Shown piece by piece: positions 11,368-24,800 of a stretch of DNA of 64,000 bases (position 1 is its first letter; the number at the start of each line of letters is the position of its first letter). A program made the translations under genes and the position numbers. The DNA is from Byssochlamys sp. IMV 00236 (taxonomy: Eukaryota > Ascomycota > Eurotiomycetes > Eurotiales > Thermoascaceae): assembly GCA_001931875.2 (NCBI GenBank), contig MSJH02000820.1, positions 186,001 through 250,000 of the forward strand. The letters run 5' to 3'. Under the pieces are notes generated by a model that did not search any database, was not told the DNA's origin, and saw only the letters and a list, made by a program, of their open reading frames with translations.

Positions 11368-14147
11368 ATGGCCAACGAAGGCCCCCCAGCGCAGCAGCGA
11401 GATCCCGTCCCGCATCCTATCCAGGGCGCTTTGATCGACGACGGACACTCTAGAGTTCCAAAGCCTATCCGATATGCGTATGTTGCAGCCCTAGCAATTA
11501 TCTACCCGTTATTTGTCCGGGCTGGGCATTCTTCACCCAGTTCACAGACAATTATCATTTCCCTTTCCCACATTAGCATGACTTGCGGCTGACTGTTGGT
11601 GTTGGGACTCTTCAGTTCGACTCCCTCGTATGAGAGCCATCGACGACCACGTCGCGCCAACCCTTCAATTCCACGCCGTGTAAAGGTCCGTTTAAACCAC
11701 AAATAGCCTTATACAACATGAATTGGAGGAACTGACAAAGGGCCTGAACAGGAAACTCTCGATGCCCACACGGAGTATACCACCAGCCAAGATGATGGCA
11801 CATCAGAACACCGTATCAACCAGTACGTCATTAAGCAGGAGATTGGGAGGGGCTCTTTTGGGGCTGTTCACGTTGCGGTAGATCAATATGGACAAGAATA
11901 TGTGAGCCCCCTTGGCCCCCTGTTGACAGGACGTCTACCTCAATACAAGCGAAATTGGACCGTTCAACCATCAGGTTAGCTGACATACCATGTATTACAG
12001 GCAGTCAAAGAGTTCTCCAAGTCACGACTACGGAAAAGAGCGCAATCCCATGTCTTGAGAAGACCCCGTGGCCCTAGGCGCCCGAGGACGGACTTCAATG
12101 ATGAACAGAGCAAGGATCCTCTCTATCTTATCCGAGAAGAAATCGCTATTATGAAGAAGCTACATCACGATAACCTTGTGGGCTTGATAGAGGTGCTTGA
12201 TGACCCCACCCAAGATTCTTTGTACATGGTCATGGAAATGTGCAAAAAGGGAGTCATCATGAAGGTAGGGCTCGAGGAGAGAGCTGATCCTTACGATGAC
12301 GAGCATTGCCGCTGCTGGTTTCGCGATCTCATATTGGGGATTGAATATCTGCACGCTCAAGGCATCGTCCATCGGGACATCAAACCGGATAATTGTCTCT
12401 TGACAGGTGACGATGTGTTAAAGGTGGTCGACTTCGGGGTTTCAGAGATGTTCGAGAAAGACTCCGACATGTATACGGCGAAGTCAGCAGGCTCCCCCGC
12501 GTTCTTTCCCCCAGAGCTATGTGTTGTGAAGCATGGAGACGTTTCCGGCCGAGCAACAGATATCTGGTCAATGGGTGTTACTCTGTTCTGTCTTCGATAT
12601 GGGCGGCTGCCCTTTGAGAAGCATAGCATATTTGAGCTCTATGAGTCCATTAGAAACGACGAGGTGGATTGTGAGGGTGAAACCGACGAAAACTTTAAGC
12701 ATCTGGTGTCAAGGATCTTAGAAAAGGACCCAAAGAAGAGAATAAAGATGCAAGAATTAAGAGTGAGGCCCTCAAGTATCGATGCAGGGGAAGTTTGGCT
12801 AACCGTCCGAAGGAGCACCCGTGGGTCACAAAGAATGGCACAGATCCTCTTCCGTCAGAAGAAGAGAACACAGCCGGCGTAATCGAGCCTCCGACGGAAG
12901 AGGAAATGAACGAGGCTATCACCAAGAATATTAACAACCTTTTTGTAGTTGTACGTTGTCCACCCCATCATCTCTGTCTGGCTAAGCTAACTCTTGCGTT
13001 GTAGGTAAAAGCTGTTCAAAAATTCAAACGCCTCCTTGACCCGACAAAGGAAGGACCACCAATGCAGAGTATTCTCGGTTCGGAATTTGAATCTCACTTT
13101 GTGCAGCCCCCTCTTTCGATGGAGCCTGAAGAGGACCTTGATATACCCGGAATGGATTTCACCGGTGCCACCAAGGCCCAGAGCCTCGACACTTATGACA
13201 GACCATTGAAAGAACGTGAATTGGTTGTCCAGGGCTACCACCAGCAACCTCTTGTCTCTGAAAGGACGGAATCACCGAAAGGGGTAGACCGTCCTAGCAT
13301 ATCCTCACGGCAAGGGTCTAACTTTGACGAGAACCGACCTTCTCAGGGTATTAAAAGAAGAGCCCCATGCAATGGGGAATATCCATTCGCGGAAAGCATT
13401 TCTGGTGAACCGTCGGAAGATAACCGCAGTATCTCTGCCTCGCAAATCTCTAGAGCTGGCACTCCCTCAACAAAACAAAGCATGGAAGGTACTCGCGGCC
13501 ACGCTCGGGACCCCTTGGAAGAAGAGCATCCTTACTTGTTCATTGGGCCGTCGACATTTTCAGGATATACAGAAGAGCATGCGGAGCAATCCCAGGGCGG
13601 TATTATTATTCCAGTCCTCGGAAAGACGAATACATCCGACACTGGATTTCCAAGTGACGACGTTCCGATCGTCAGCGAATCCCCTGGTGCAGCAGACATT
13701 GATATATACGAAACTGCCTATAGGGAAGAAATAGAGCGTATCCGGAAACGCAGGCTCGCTCGAGAGGGCACTCACCCCAAAGTCTACCTCACCAGACGAG
13801 TTGAGGGTAAGAACGTTGATCTTGGCGAACTAGCAGGGGCCGAAGCTAGCCAAGATGCAGGCATCGGTCGAAGACGGTCTATTTTCCCGAGACCAGGGCT
13901 GAGCGCCATAGCGACTCAACTTGATTCGCAGCAAGGCGCGCAGCAGGATGATGAGCAAGCACAGAATTCGGCCGTGGAAAACGTCATATCGGCGGAGCCG
14001 GAGTCAGTTTATGAATCTCCCACTGCTGAGTCTGGAATATCTCCCGCAGACGCCATCACACACCCTGAACCTGCATTTATGAGCACAATACAAGATAGGC
14101 GCAGGAACACACTGAAATCCTTCCTTGCACGCATGAGGGGAACTTGA
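11368..14147 (+). CDS. CaMKK-like Ser/Thr kinase (Sak1/Ssp1/CmkC family)
   Basis: Exons 11368-11477, 11616-11685, 11752-11901, 12001-12762, 12813-12950 and 13005-14147, giving 790 residues. Kinase motifs: GRGSFGAV near 92, AVKEFSK with catalytic Lys 113, an Arg/Pro/Gly-rich insert RRPRGPRRPR near 129, HRDIKPDN near 234, DFG near 254, and the activation-loop motif AGSPAFFPPEL. The Arg/Pro insert and the GSPAFFPPE segment are hallmarks of calmodulin-kinase kinases and of the yeast Snf1-activating kinases. After the kinase domain, a basic amphipathic stretch (VKAVQKFKRLL, near 411-421) resembles a calmodulin-binding segment. A Ser-rich tail of about 370 residues follows. Likely role: phosphorylating the activation loop of Snf1/AMPK or CaM kinases (inference). 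The intron after 12762 uses an unusual AAG acceptor preceded by a good branch site, GCTAAC. Confidence 0.87.
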
Positions 14148-15426
14148 CGACCAGATAATCCAAATCCCGGAAGCCCGCCACATAGGTCATGACGGTGAGA
14201 CGTCTGATCGATCAGTTGGCGAGCAATTATCTGAGCATTTTTCTGTTCTTTTTTTTTTTTCTTCGACGAATGTAGGAAGCAAGCATGTATCTGCCAACAG
14301 GTTTGGTTTCGATAATCACTTAGATGGAGCGAGCGCGTATCTTTCTCCTTCGATCCCCTTTTCTGTCCTCTTCCATTGTTGAGTTTACAGTTAATTATAT
14401 CATTATCCATATAACTTTGTATCTATTAGGTATATTTGAGATGGGACGTAATATAATTTAACTATTCCTTCCCTTCCCTTCCCTTGCATTTCATGTATTA
14501 CGCTTAGTGCAGCAGTGATATCAATAGCAACAAGAGTAAAGAAGTCTCCCTTGAATAGCAAATGGTATATTTAACTATGCCCGTTCTGCTTTATGCAGTC
14601 AGTAGATTAATATACATAAATGGTATAATAACAAAACTTGCATGAGAAATAAAGATAATACCTCGTTAAAAAATGGAGGTCATAATGTTACATTCCAGGA
14701 CCCGAGTACCTATGTTCCATAGAACAAAGTTCGACGCGCCGGAGCGCGGAGAAGAAGAGAAGAAATCGAAAGGACAATAGAGAAAAAGAGACGCCCGCAA
14801 ATACTGCCGATATATAAAAAAAAAAGGGAATAAAGATGTTTTCGAGAAGTGGAAAAGTCCTTTCTGGAATCTGGTACGGCCGTGAATGAAAGAAAAAAAA
14901 AACATCCATGATAATTTGAAGAATACGATAATAAATGCGCCGCGGAAACAGAAGAAATAAGTAAGGCAAACGCCGTATCTGTTCCATGCATATCGACTGC
15001 AATGAAGAAATGTTGGAAGTTCAGTCGTAGACGTCACGCTGCCAGATGCAAAATGAAAAAAAGAGAAATGGCGTCTGGGACGAAGATCATTCCAACATGC
15101 AACGTAATCTGAACTGTAGCAGAAAGAAAAAAAAATGCTTGACGATATCGCTTTGCGTGACAAACAATAGACATATGAGTAGAAAAAACGAGACGCCTGC
15201 CGCCGAAAAATCCTCAAGGACTAACTTATTGAAAGACATAACATAATATACGCGGAAAAATGCTAAGAGCAAATCTCCTAATTATGCCTCGCTCTGCTTA
15301 CCAGGCTTCTTCCTGGTTTGCGAATGTCTGAAATAGAGTAAAAATGCAATGCAAATCGCTTTCTATTCGGTCTGCCGTTGAAGGGTCGTCGCACATGGCT
15401 CAGATAACGTTGCATAGCGTAACATA
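14148..15426. other. Convergent 3' flanks
   Basis: Between the 3' ends of the CaMKK-like gene and the Myb-like gene. AT-rich with A/T runs. A 183-codon frame on the minus strand (15217-14666) is mostly Phe, Ser and Tyr from poly-T and is judged spurious. A TTCCC repeat lies at 14465-14485. Confidence 0.5.
14465..14485. repeat. (CCTTC)n pyrimidine repeat
   Basis: Four tandem copies of a TTCCC-type unit in the 3' flank of the CaMKK-like gene. Confidence 0.6.
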
Positions 15427-16710
15427 TCATGTTCCGCTTTCACTTGGTCCACCCTCACGTCGTGTTGTTTCCTGGTTTCCTCCGGTCCCCGCTAATACTT
15501 CGAGACTTGGTCCTTGATTCGACGTACCTGTGACACTTGGAAATGCTCGGTTGCTTCCAGGATACGAAAATGGAGGCGCACCTAGCGGCCTAACCCCCGC
15601 AGTTCCGGGAATCGTTCGCGGTGTATCGCCCCCAAATACCAGTTGCATCGACTGTATGGACGGTAATGTCCGTTCCGTTTCAGCTTGAGGCCGCATCTCT
15701 CCTTGTGGTGACGTTAATTCCGTCTGATCTTGTGCTGTATCCTCTATGGGCCGTTCTCTCCATGCCTGTGTCGAGGTTCCAGCCGCTCCTGAAGATTCTC
15801 CTGATGCTGCCTCCGTCGCTCTTGTTTCTGGGTTATCTACTAGTGGTCTTGGTGAGATCACCCATCCCTCACTTGTTGTGCTTCCCACAGCAGACGGCAT
15901 GGGTTTATTTCCTCGTCTGGTTGCTCCCTGCCTTCCGGAAGACGAGTATTCTTTGCCTTGTGCCTGAGCTTCTGCTTGCCGTCGTGCTGACTCTGCCTTA
16001 GTTGGCCTCCCACGTCTTGGCTTTGGTGGTTTCTCTCCTCCAGAAATTGGCTCAAGCCCTGGAGTAAGCTGCGTCTGCACAGAACCTTCCGTGCCAGAGG
16101 GGCCGAGTAGCCGTGGCCGTATAGCTCGCTGGCCGGCGAAGGCTGTCCTGTCTAATGGTTGAAGTGGTCGTTTTTTGGTTGTATTAGCATCCAGTGTCGG
16201 CGCCCGCACTGTTGATATTGCCTGTGGAGCTAATCCGAAAGGCGTTTGCATGGGAGAAGACTCTTGGAACATGATGCTGTATGCAGTCTGACAGGAGTTG
16301 AGGGATCGGCCTTAAAAGAATATAATCAGCGGGGATTCTCTTATGATATCATCTAATCCGTGGACCAACTCTCTCGAGAGAGATAAGGAGGTCACAATTC
16401 AATTTATGATATGTTCACAGAAACAAGATGGGGAACTACTATACCTGGAGGCAGAGGAATTTCCGTCCAACTTGGCGAGATACGGAGATCATTTATCATC
16501 TTGAACAGATAGCTAGAAGGAACGCCGGCCTTCTTGAGTATCTCGGTGAGTAAGGCGTACTAAAACAAGGCAAAATTATTCTCTGTCAGTCTGTATGTAT
16601 CATAACCTGAACTACCACCGCATCGTTGGTGTTGGTTCCATGTTGATGTAGAATATCATGTTCCATACCTTCTCCTCCTCAGTCCATGGCCTTTCCGGTG
16701 GACTCGACAT
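15427..16710 (-). CDS. Myb/SANT-like domain protein with an AT-hook
   Basis: Exons on the minus strand: 16710-16669, 16559-16445 and 16310-15427, giving 346 residues. Residues 1-70 look like a fungal Myb-like DNA-binding domain: PWTEEEKYALLTEILKKAG, then SPSWTEIPLPPGRSLNSC. Near residue 145-155 there is an AT-hook-like motif, KPRRGRPTKAE. The remainder is disordered, rich in Pro, Gly, Gln and Ser. A nuclear DNA-binding role is inference; I do not know a named orthologue. The intron 2 acceptor (TTTTAAG, exon from 16310) was chosen because it alone keeps frame and restores the PGRSLNSC motif. The better-looking CAG at 16292-16294 would shift the frame. Confidence 0.65.
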
Positions 16711-19700
16711 GTCCCGCCCAGCATGGAAATGAGAGGGTTCGTCTCTCCAAACCGGAAGGACTGAACAAAAGTGATGGCTTTGCGATAACTTCAAAGGACC
16801 CCACGCGAAAAGACCCCACCCTATAACCGAAGAAAGACGGAATAAGAAATGGGTCACGGAAGTCGTAAAAAAGACCAAGAGGGCCAACAAGAGCTACTAT
16901 AGAGCCCACCAAGACGGGCCCTGGGTTTCTATTCCCGCTTTCCACGCGGATACGGTTGGAGCGCGCCCAGTAGGCACACCAGGCTGACGAAGAACGAGTG
17001 AACAGAGTGTGGCTTGAGCTGAATAGGCCAACCAGAGAGGCATAAAGAGAAAAGGGCAAGGGTCGGGTCGCACGCGAGAGCGTGGAGTAAACATTGATGG
17101 TTCGCCGACGGGGAACAGGATGAGTCGTTAAAACTAGGATAACAAAGAATGTACGAGAAATAAAACGCAACGGGAGGCAACAGTGATGGGAAGGACCGTT
17201 TAATTTAATCTGTATCGCCTGTGTTGTCCCGGCGGGGAGAGAATATGTGAGAAAGCGACGAGGCCGCGCGAGGGGCGGAGATAGGAGGCCAAAAATAGCC
17301 CAGAGCCTTCCAAAGAGGACAGAAGACAACACCGGACAAGAGAAGGCTTCCCAGGAACTACTGAGTCAGGAGAGAGAGAAACCAACAGTAATAGAGGTAG
17401 CCTCGTCTGGCCCTTCGTCCGCAGAACCCTGGCAGCACAAGAGGTCGTCGTACGTAGTTAGATGGAGCAGGTCGCCCGCGACCAGATATGCCCTAGATGA
17501 TCGAGCAACGGTCCAGTAGTGAGCAGATCGGTAGGCGGCACGAATCAATGTTAGGCGAAACGGCCAGTCGACTCTAGGAGCATACTATGCGCAGACCTTC
17601 CGAAAGAACGACTGCTCCAGCCAAACAGATCTGGAAGGCCCGGTAGTTCTTTAGGCCAAGCACCAGGCGGGGAGAGACCCGTGCAGATGCAGATCTAGAG
17701 TAATTGAGCCACGAGCGGTAGATCGAGAGAGGCAAGACAGAAGCCAAGAGAGGCTGCAGGGGAGCTATCCAAGGCGATATGACACGGCAGTGGATATACA
17801 AAATAAGTGGGTTCAGTGCATGCTCGCTTCTCGGGACGGCTGCACCATACTGTACTCATTTAATCATAACAATTCCTTCTTGATCGCAGAGCAGACGGCA
17901 TCACCGCCACCACCAGGATCCAAGAGGGGGAATACAATACGCCTTGGACGCAGCCGGGGCGAAGGAGCGAACAGGGTGGCCAGCCGGAAGGTTAAAATCG
18001 GGTCCTGGAAAACAGTGGAACATCCGTCGACAACTTCCCAGACGGACATCCGTTGTGCTTTTCCCTTTTGCTCCGTGGTCAGTATTCTGACGGAGGTTCT
18101 TTTAACCAGGTTGAGATTGGATTCTGGCCAACAAGCCGGTTCGGGGGGAGGGGGGAAACGATGGCAGAGCCCCTGGCGGGATAGCGCGTCTGCGGTGTGG
18201 TCCTCTTTTCTGGCGAAGCAGAGAGTACAGAGTATACCGAAATCAGATGAGGGCACTGGGACTAGAACACGTCTGGAGCTCTACTCTCTTTTTTCCCCGA
18301 GAGACGTTTGACACTAGAGTAGGTAAACTTAGGTTGGCTCCGGGGCAGATGGCACAGGCGATCCGTCCCCAAGCAAGGGACAGTGCGAGACCAGCGACCA
18401 GAAGCGACGAGGAACGATGGGGTGGACCTGATCAGCTCCTTGCGGTCTCAGAGACGTCCACGAGGCAGAATCATTATTATTGCTATTGAAGTCGTCCTGA
18501 GTGCCGGGGAGAATGTCCATATTGTCCATCCTGTAACCGAGGAATCGACCCGGCCAGCCAACCCCCAGCTAAACCACCGACGATGGAGGATCGGTAATAG
18601 TTCAACTAGATGACTCCTAACGATTCAAGTAATGCTGTTGGTGGAACTTGCTGCACAAGGAGAAATCAGGGAGGGCGATGGCCTGCAGCAACTGGAGCTC
18701 GGGTGCGCCACTTGCATGCAGCCTAGTAGGGTAATCATAATACTCTTTCTGTCCTGAAAAAGACAACAACGATATGATAGAGAGAACAAGTCGAGCGCAA
18801 AAGCACGCAAGCTGTCCTGCGTGGAACCTGACCGCCGGTGTTGCTGGCTTCACTGGACAGCTGGGCCCCCGGAAACATCCCTATGTCATCAGTAGTGCTA
18901 TTATTATTCTCTTCTGGCGTCTAAGAGCGCCGTCAACCATCCCAACCAGCGTTATACAGCGGCAACATTGCACAGAGTACAGCGCCAGGAAGTACAGGGT
19001 ACGTCGCCATCGGTGGACCCGGAATGGCGCCTGCAAGTCGCAGCAACCGGGGACGTTAGTACCGACTCAGTTTAGCATCTCCATCAAACTTCGCCTGCAG
19101 ACGCGGGAAAAGTAAATTAAATGCAGAATGGAGCCAAGAGCAGTCGATGTGAAACCAGCCGGACAAGCAAAGGCGGGACCTCCCTGTTCCTGCGCGATCT
19201 GCTGGCAAGGAACCATGGCCCATGATTGTTGTTCCGGACAGACGATATCCTGCATCGATACCATGGATATCGTGGATGTCTGAGAAATGCGCAGTTGCTC
19301 GCTCCCCAGCCCCTCTCAGCCGGATGTCATCCCCCTCTCTGCGCATCGCCATCATGGCGGTTGGGGATGGGGTATGTATCATCATGGGACGGTGTCTGAG
19401 CGATACGCCCTGATGGAGGATCGAAGGTAACAATGGATGCCTTCCACCACCAACCGTTGCAGACGCTCTTTGGTTGACTGACCCCGATGGGATGATATCG
19501 AGCCGTCTGTGCAGCATTCTAGTCACGCTGAGTCGTGCAGTATTAGCTCCAAGACGCCTCTTGGTTCTGCTCCGGGAGATCGATGCATAGATTTCAATCA
19601 ACCATCACAGCTTTAACCAGCAGTAGCGGCTCCCTGAGCGGCCCGTTCCACGCACAGCACCCGTTCATGCCGGGCAGCATCCAGATCTGTCGAGACCTCA

Positions 19701-21807
19701 CCATCCAGAGCCTCTCTATCTAGCTGCTGTCGTCCAATCTAGGAGCGTGCGGATGATCGCCTTCGCGACGTATCCCCGCCAGTTCTGCGGTCCCCAGCAG
19801 CTCTTAGCCTTGCCAGAGCAGCATCCCGACCACGAAGCTCCTCCCAGACTGCTGTGAAGTTGATTACTCTTTTCAGCTCAAAGACATTTCCCCTCCAACC
19901 CCGCGTTGTTGGGGGGAAGGCCTACCAATGAGCTCATCTCGTGAAGCGCCCTCTGTCAGAACAGACCTCACGAGGCCATTTCTCGCCGCCACATTGTCCC
20001 GAATCTCGGATACCTCTCAACCACCCGTCTGCTGGGTTGGACTGATGCTGTGAGCGCATAGCTGACAAACGCAGATCTAGGGGCGTCTTCTCTCTCTTCT
20101 CGGGCACGGGCGTGCCCCTCGTGGCTGGCGGTGCAACAACCCATAAGTACGACGTCTTTTTCCCAAATAAGTTCATCTGAAACGGACAAAGAAACAACAT
20201 CTGATGGATCCAGAAGGCAAGGTAAGTAATAGATGAGCATGAGCCATGGCCTTCTCCCTGTCCCTTCTCCCTCAGGGTCTTGCTCAGCCATCTTTATATT
20301 TGGGAGAACCTCTACACCGCCCGCCAGGCTTTTGCGGCAATCACAGTCCCCAAAACCATGATTGTGTGACGCACGGCCACGTCGATGGCCTGGATAGAAT
20401 TAAAAAAAACCTCCGATCTTCCGCCGCAGAATAATCAGCCTGTGTGGTTAGACGCAGCCGCGGCGGCTGCAGTGCCGTGCCAGCGATGATCGGAGCATCT
20501 TCGTCTACGCTTCATCGACTGGCTAACAACAGTTCCAGTGGAGGTGCAGGGATAGCGGGCTGGCACAGCGAATTCTCATATGTACGCTGCAGGATAGTAC
20601 GGCCAGTTCTTTCTTTTGTCGTTTATTTTCAAGTGCCAGCATCGCTCGATCTGTTGACGTGAAGAGCCCAGAAATGCTCTATAACTATGGACTCTTCGCT
20701 TGCTTTCTCCTATCCCTTTTCACTGGGTGTTGATGTTATCTATTATTATTGATCTATCTGCTGCTGTACTGCTATTGGAGATATTGGATATATTTATTTT
20801 CTTCGCGTTGAAATTTCTGATGTGAGCTGCGAATATAGATGCTATCGTCGGGGCAGGGGAAAACGCTGCAGAATCCATTCGGGATGGCAACCGTATATGT
20901 GGTCCAATGTGGGCGTGCAAGACATCTTGCGCATAACGAGGAAGCTCTGCTTTAGGTACACAGTCAGTTTACAATGAGAGACGAGTTCGTGCATTGATTC
21001 ACAACATTCGAGGCGGCATTTGTATGTAGGAGCGCAAAGGCCAGCGGCGAGTCGGAAACCGCCAGCGCAGGATCCGGCCGTTTGGCTCTCTCATTCCCCA
21101 TTCTAGAACTCGCAATCTCCATCCTCCTCTCTTTCATTTTGCAGCCTCCCATCTCCCTGCGCCACGGACTATTACCACCTTGACCAGGAGAAGTCATGCG
21201 AGATCCATTGTGACTGTGCTGGCCTGTGTTTTTTCCTTTTTTCATTTATTTCCTTTTCTGTTTTCATCCCGAGGTGTCGGGAGCTTGCCGAAGAAGCGCG
21301 TTCATCTGCCAACGGATTTTTCTTCATCTTGTCTCCAGGAACACTGGAAGTCATTCTCTTATTATCTATTTGGTCGTGATTTGAGTTTGCTATAGTTCCG
21401 CTGCTGTTCTACGTGAATGCTCAATTTTCGTGTGGCCTGTCACTGAACTTCTGGCCTGTTTCTTTTTCATCGTGACCGGCAGCCCCCTCACACACGGACG
21501 CTTTGAAGGGACGATCAGATATCCACGCGACAGTTGCTTTCTTCTTTATTTTGGGACTTCTCAAGTCACCATCATCGCGACACAGAGATTCTGATTGCGC
21601 TGCTGCTCGTGGTGGAAGCTATTTGGCGGCGCGTGCCGGCGAGGCTGACGATCCCTTTTTCGCCCTTCGCTATCCCTCAGTTTTCTTGGCGCCAACCGCG
21701 ACGTCCTTCGTCAACCTTACTTGCTCGTCAACCTCTTCTTCAAGCAAATCGATCCAACCCCCGCTCCGTGTGCTGAGCATTGGTTCTAACGCGTCGTCCG
21801 TTTCGTC
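16711..21807. other. Gene-poor 5-kb region upstream of set2 and the Myb-like gene
   Basis: Divergent upstream regions of the Myb-like gene (left) and set2 (right). Several open frames of 70-217 codons exist on both strands, but many begin only at non-ATG codons and none shows a recognisable domain. The best coding-like stretch is the minus-strand relic at 19613-19921. The right end, roughly 20.9-21.8 kb, is rich in pyrimidine runs and is probably the set2 promoter and leader. Short ATG-started upstream ORFs occur near 21196 and 21415. Confidence 0.45.
19613..19921 (-). pseudogene. Coding-like stretch interrupted by one in-frame TAG
   Basis: On the minus strand, 60 sense codons run from 19921 to 19742, beginning right after a splice-like TAG. 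A single in-frame TAG follows at 19741-19739, then 41 further codons in the same frame until TAA at 19615-19613. The translation looks protein-like on both sides of the stop: NVFELKRVINFTAVWEELRG and RDAALARLRAAG before it, DREALDGEVSTDLDAARHER after it. The composition suggests helical, charged segments. Upstream, a second frame from an ATG at 20291 (MAEQDPEGEG) might be another exon, but I could not join it in phase. Family unknown. It may be a gene with a nonsense mutation, the 3' end of a real gene stopping at 19739, or chance. Confidence 0.3.
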
Positions 21808-24800
21808 ATGTCCTCCCATGACCATACGGACGTCAAGCCAGAATCCGTAGCGGCGGCCGTAACAGACATCAAGCTGGAAGATTCCGCTGATAGCCCCGAC
21901 GTTAATGGAGGCTCCCGAGATGAGTCCGCGAGCAAGGGCTCGGAGTCACCTGCGGGCTCCAAACCCGCTGCTACGGCGGCCACGAACGGAGTATCTTCGT
22001 CCTCTGTAAAGCCAAGAAGCGCCCCGCGTTCTCCTGTCAAGAAAGATGGCGATGACAGCGAGGTCGAGGAGAAGGTGGGCGGCGACATCACGGTCAAGAT
22101 GGAGCCCGGGCAGCCTCCCAAGCTGTCTCGCAGTGCCTCACAGAAATTTTCGCGACCGCCTCAGCTACTCAATCATTTGCCAGATAGTACCGCAGAGGCT
22201 CAAGCTACCTTCCAGATGATGGAAGAGTGTACCTATGCTAACAAATATATGGGATACACGGAACACGCGATGGATTGCGATTGTGCTGAGGAGTGGGGTA
22301 AGCTTCATACCCCCCCATGTCCATCATTGAAAATTTCCCCAATCCCTTCTGCGGCCCGACTATCATTTTGCATACCGCTTCTACATTTGTGTTGACTTGT
22401 CCTGATCTGGTTTTGGTGTATTTTCTATTTCTGACAGTACCATATATTTAGACCCTGTGGCCGGTAAAAATCATGCATGTGGAGAAGACTCCGATTGTAT
22501 TAACCGTGCCACGAAGATGGAGTGCGTTGGAGATTGTGGCTGCGGATCGGACTGCCAAAATCAGCGATTCCAGCGCAAAGAGTACGCGAAAGTGGCTGTC
22601 ATCAAGACGGACAAGAAGGGATTTGGACTTCGCGCCGAAACTGACATGCGGCCCCATCAGTTTATCTTCGAGTACGTGGGCGAGGTGATCAATGAGGCTC
22701 AGTTCCGACGTCGCATGCGCCAATATGATGAGGAAGGCATCAAGCATTTCTATTTCATGTCTCTGAGCAAGGGTGAGTTTGTCGATGCAACAAAGAGAGG
22801 CAATCTGGGCCGTTTCTGCAATCATTCTTGCAATCCCAACTGTTACGTGGACAAATGGGTAGTGGGCGAAAAGCTCCGTATGGGAATCTTTGCCGAGCGG
22901 CACATTAAAGAAGGCGAAGAGCTGGTCTTCAACTACAACGTCGATCGTTATGGAGCGGATCCGCAACCATGCTACTGTGGCGAGCCGAATTGTACAGGAT
23001 TTATTGGCGGCAAGACGCAGACAGAGCGTGCTACCAAGCTGTCAAACGCGACTATCGAAGCCCTTGGAATTGAAGATGCAGATGATTGGGACACCGCTGT
23101 TGCGAAGAAGCCGCGCAAGAAGAAGACCGGTGAGGATGACGAGGAATATGTCGACAGCGTGCAGCCTAAGTCGTTGGACGAGGACGGAGTCACCAAGGTC
23201 ATGGCAGCCTTGATGCAGTGCAAGGAGAAATGGATCGCCGTGAAGCTGCTTGGCCGTATCCAGCGTGGTGAAGACGAGCGTGTGCGCAATCGCGTGGTGA
23301 AGATGCACGGATATCAGATCCTCAATTCGCAACTAAGCACATGGAAGGATGATCATAATGTCGTGCTTCAGATCCTGGATATCCTGGACAAGTTCCCTCG
23401 ACTCACTCGCAATAAAATCATCGACTCCAAGATCGAATCTACGGTACAACCGTTGACTCACTGTGGTGATGAGCGCGTGGAGAAGAAAGCTGCTGCCCTT
23501 CTATCCGTCTGGGCGACGCTTGAAGTGGGCTACCGGATTCCGCGGATGAAGAGAGACCCGACCGCGAATGCACCGGCCTCAGCCGTGAATCAGTTCGCAC
23601 GTCGTGAGTCAACTCATGACGAGCGAAAGAGATCCAAGTCGCGCTCACGGTCAAGATCGCGGTCTATTGAAGCCCCTCGTGGCCCTGCTGCACAGGGACG
23701 TGGCGGCCATGGACATCGCCCCAGGCCTTTCCGGCGCCAATTCAATCCCCTACCTCCAGGCTGGTTTGCAGCTGAATCGAATGGCAGGACGTACTATTAC
23801 TCTGCTCGAGGCGACACTACCTGGACAAGGCCAACCGTGCCCGCACCGCAGCCCCCTCCGCCTCCTAAACCAGAATCGAAGGATAAGGCCCTACAAGATA
23901 TCATTGACGGTATTATGAATGCCAAGGAGCACACACCGAAAGAAAAGACCGCGACACCCGCAACACCCCAGGGAGTCAAGCCATCGTCAGAGAAGAAGGA
24001 TAGCAAGGAGAAATGGAGGACTTATAGTGAGGAAAAGCAGAAGAGGCTTTACGAAAATACAGTGAGTACATCACTTTGACTTTATCTAAGACTATGAGCT
24101 GATCCCTCTCTAGCTCTTCCCTCATGTCAAATATGTGATGGACAAGTTCAAGCACAAGCTTCCGAAGGAGGAACTTAAGCGATATGCGAAAGAGGTGAGC
24201 CGATCAAAGCAAACCAGGAGACATCAGAATTAACACTAACGTCTGCGCTGCAGCTAGCAAAGAAACTTGTTAACTCGGATTTCAAGAACAATCGCGTTGA
24301 AGATCCAAATCAGATCAGTGAAAAGAAGCAGAAACAGGTGAAAAAGTTTTGCAAAGAGTACTTCGATAAGGCTGTTGTAAAACACCGCGAATATGAGAAG
24401 AAGAGAGCCGAGAGGAAGGCCAAGGAGGCTCAGGAGAAAGGGGAGACTCCGACGGGCAGTGAGACCAAAGCGGAGGCAGACTCTGCAGCGGCCAAGGAGG
24501 ACGGAAGTGATGATGAGGACTTCAAGATGTCCGACAATGAAGGGGACGACCCTAAACGCGAAGGGGGAAGTCAGATATCGACACCTCCAGCACCTCCACC
24601 ACCGCCAGGAGATCCCGAAGATGAAGCTGAACAGGAAGCCGGCAGTCTCAAGAGAAAGCGTGATGGCAACCACGATGATAAAGCTGGAGACGACGAACAC
24701 TCTCCCATTAAGAGGCCGAGATCGCAAACACCTCCGCCGCCGCCTCCGCCTCCTCCAGAAGAAGCCACCGTCGACGAGAATCGTGACGAAGATCATCCGA

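Noticed and set aside
14666..15217. 183-codon minus-strand frame rich in Phe, Ser and Tyr
   Set aside because: It is built from T-rich untranslated sequence between two gene 3' ends. It has no domain and no promoter-side context.
16679..17332. 217-codon minus-strand frame overlapping the Myb-like gene start
   Set aside because: It begins only at a GTG, overlaps a better-supported spliced gene in another frame, and has no recognisable motif.
17790..18311. 173-codon plus-strand frame in the region upstream of set2
   Set aside because: Competing frames of similar length on the other strand, no domain, no splice continuation. Not enough to call a gene.
21503..21850. 115-codon frame overlapping the set2 start, considered as a repressive upstream ORF
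   Set aside because: Its first codon is TTG, not ATG, so it is not a conventional upstream ORF.
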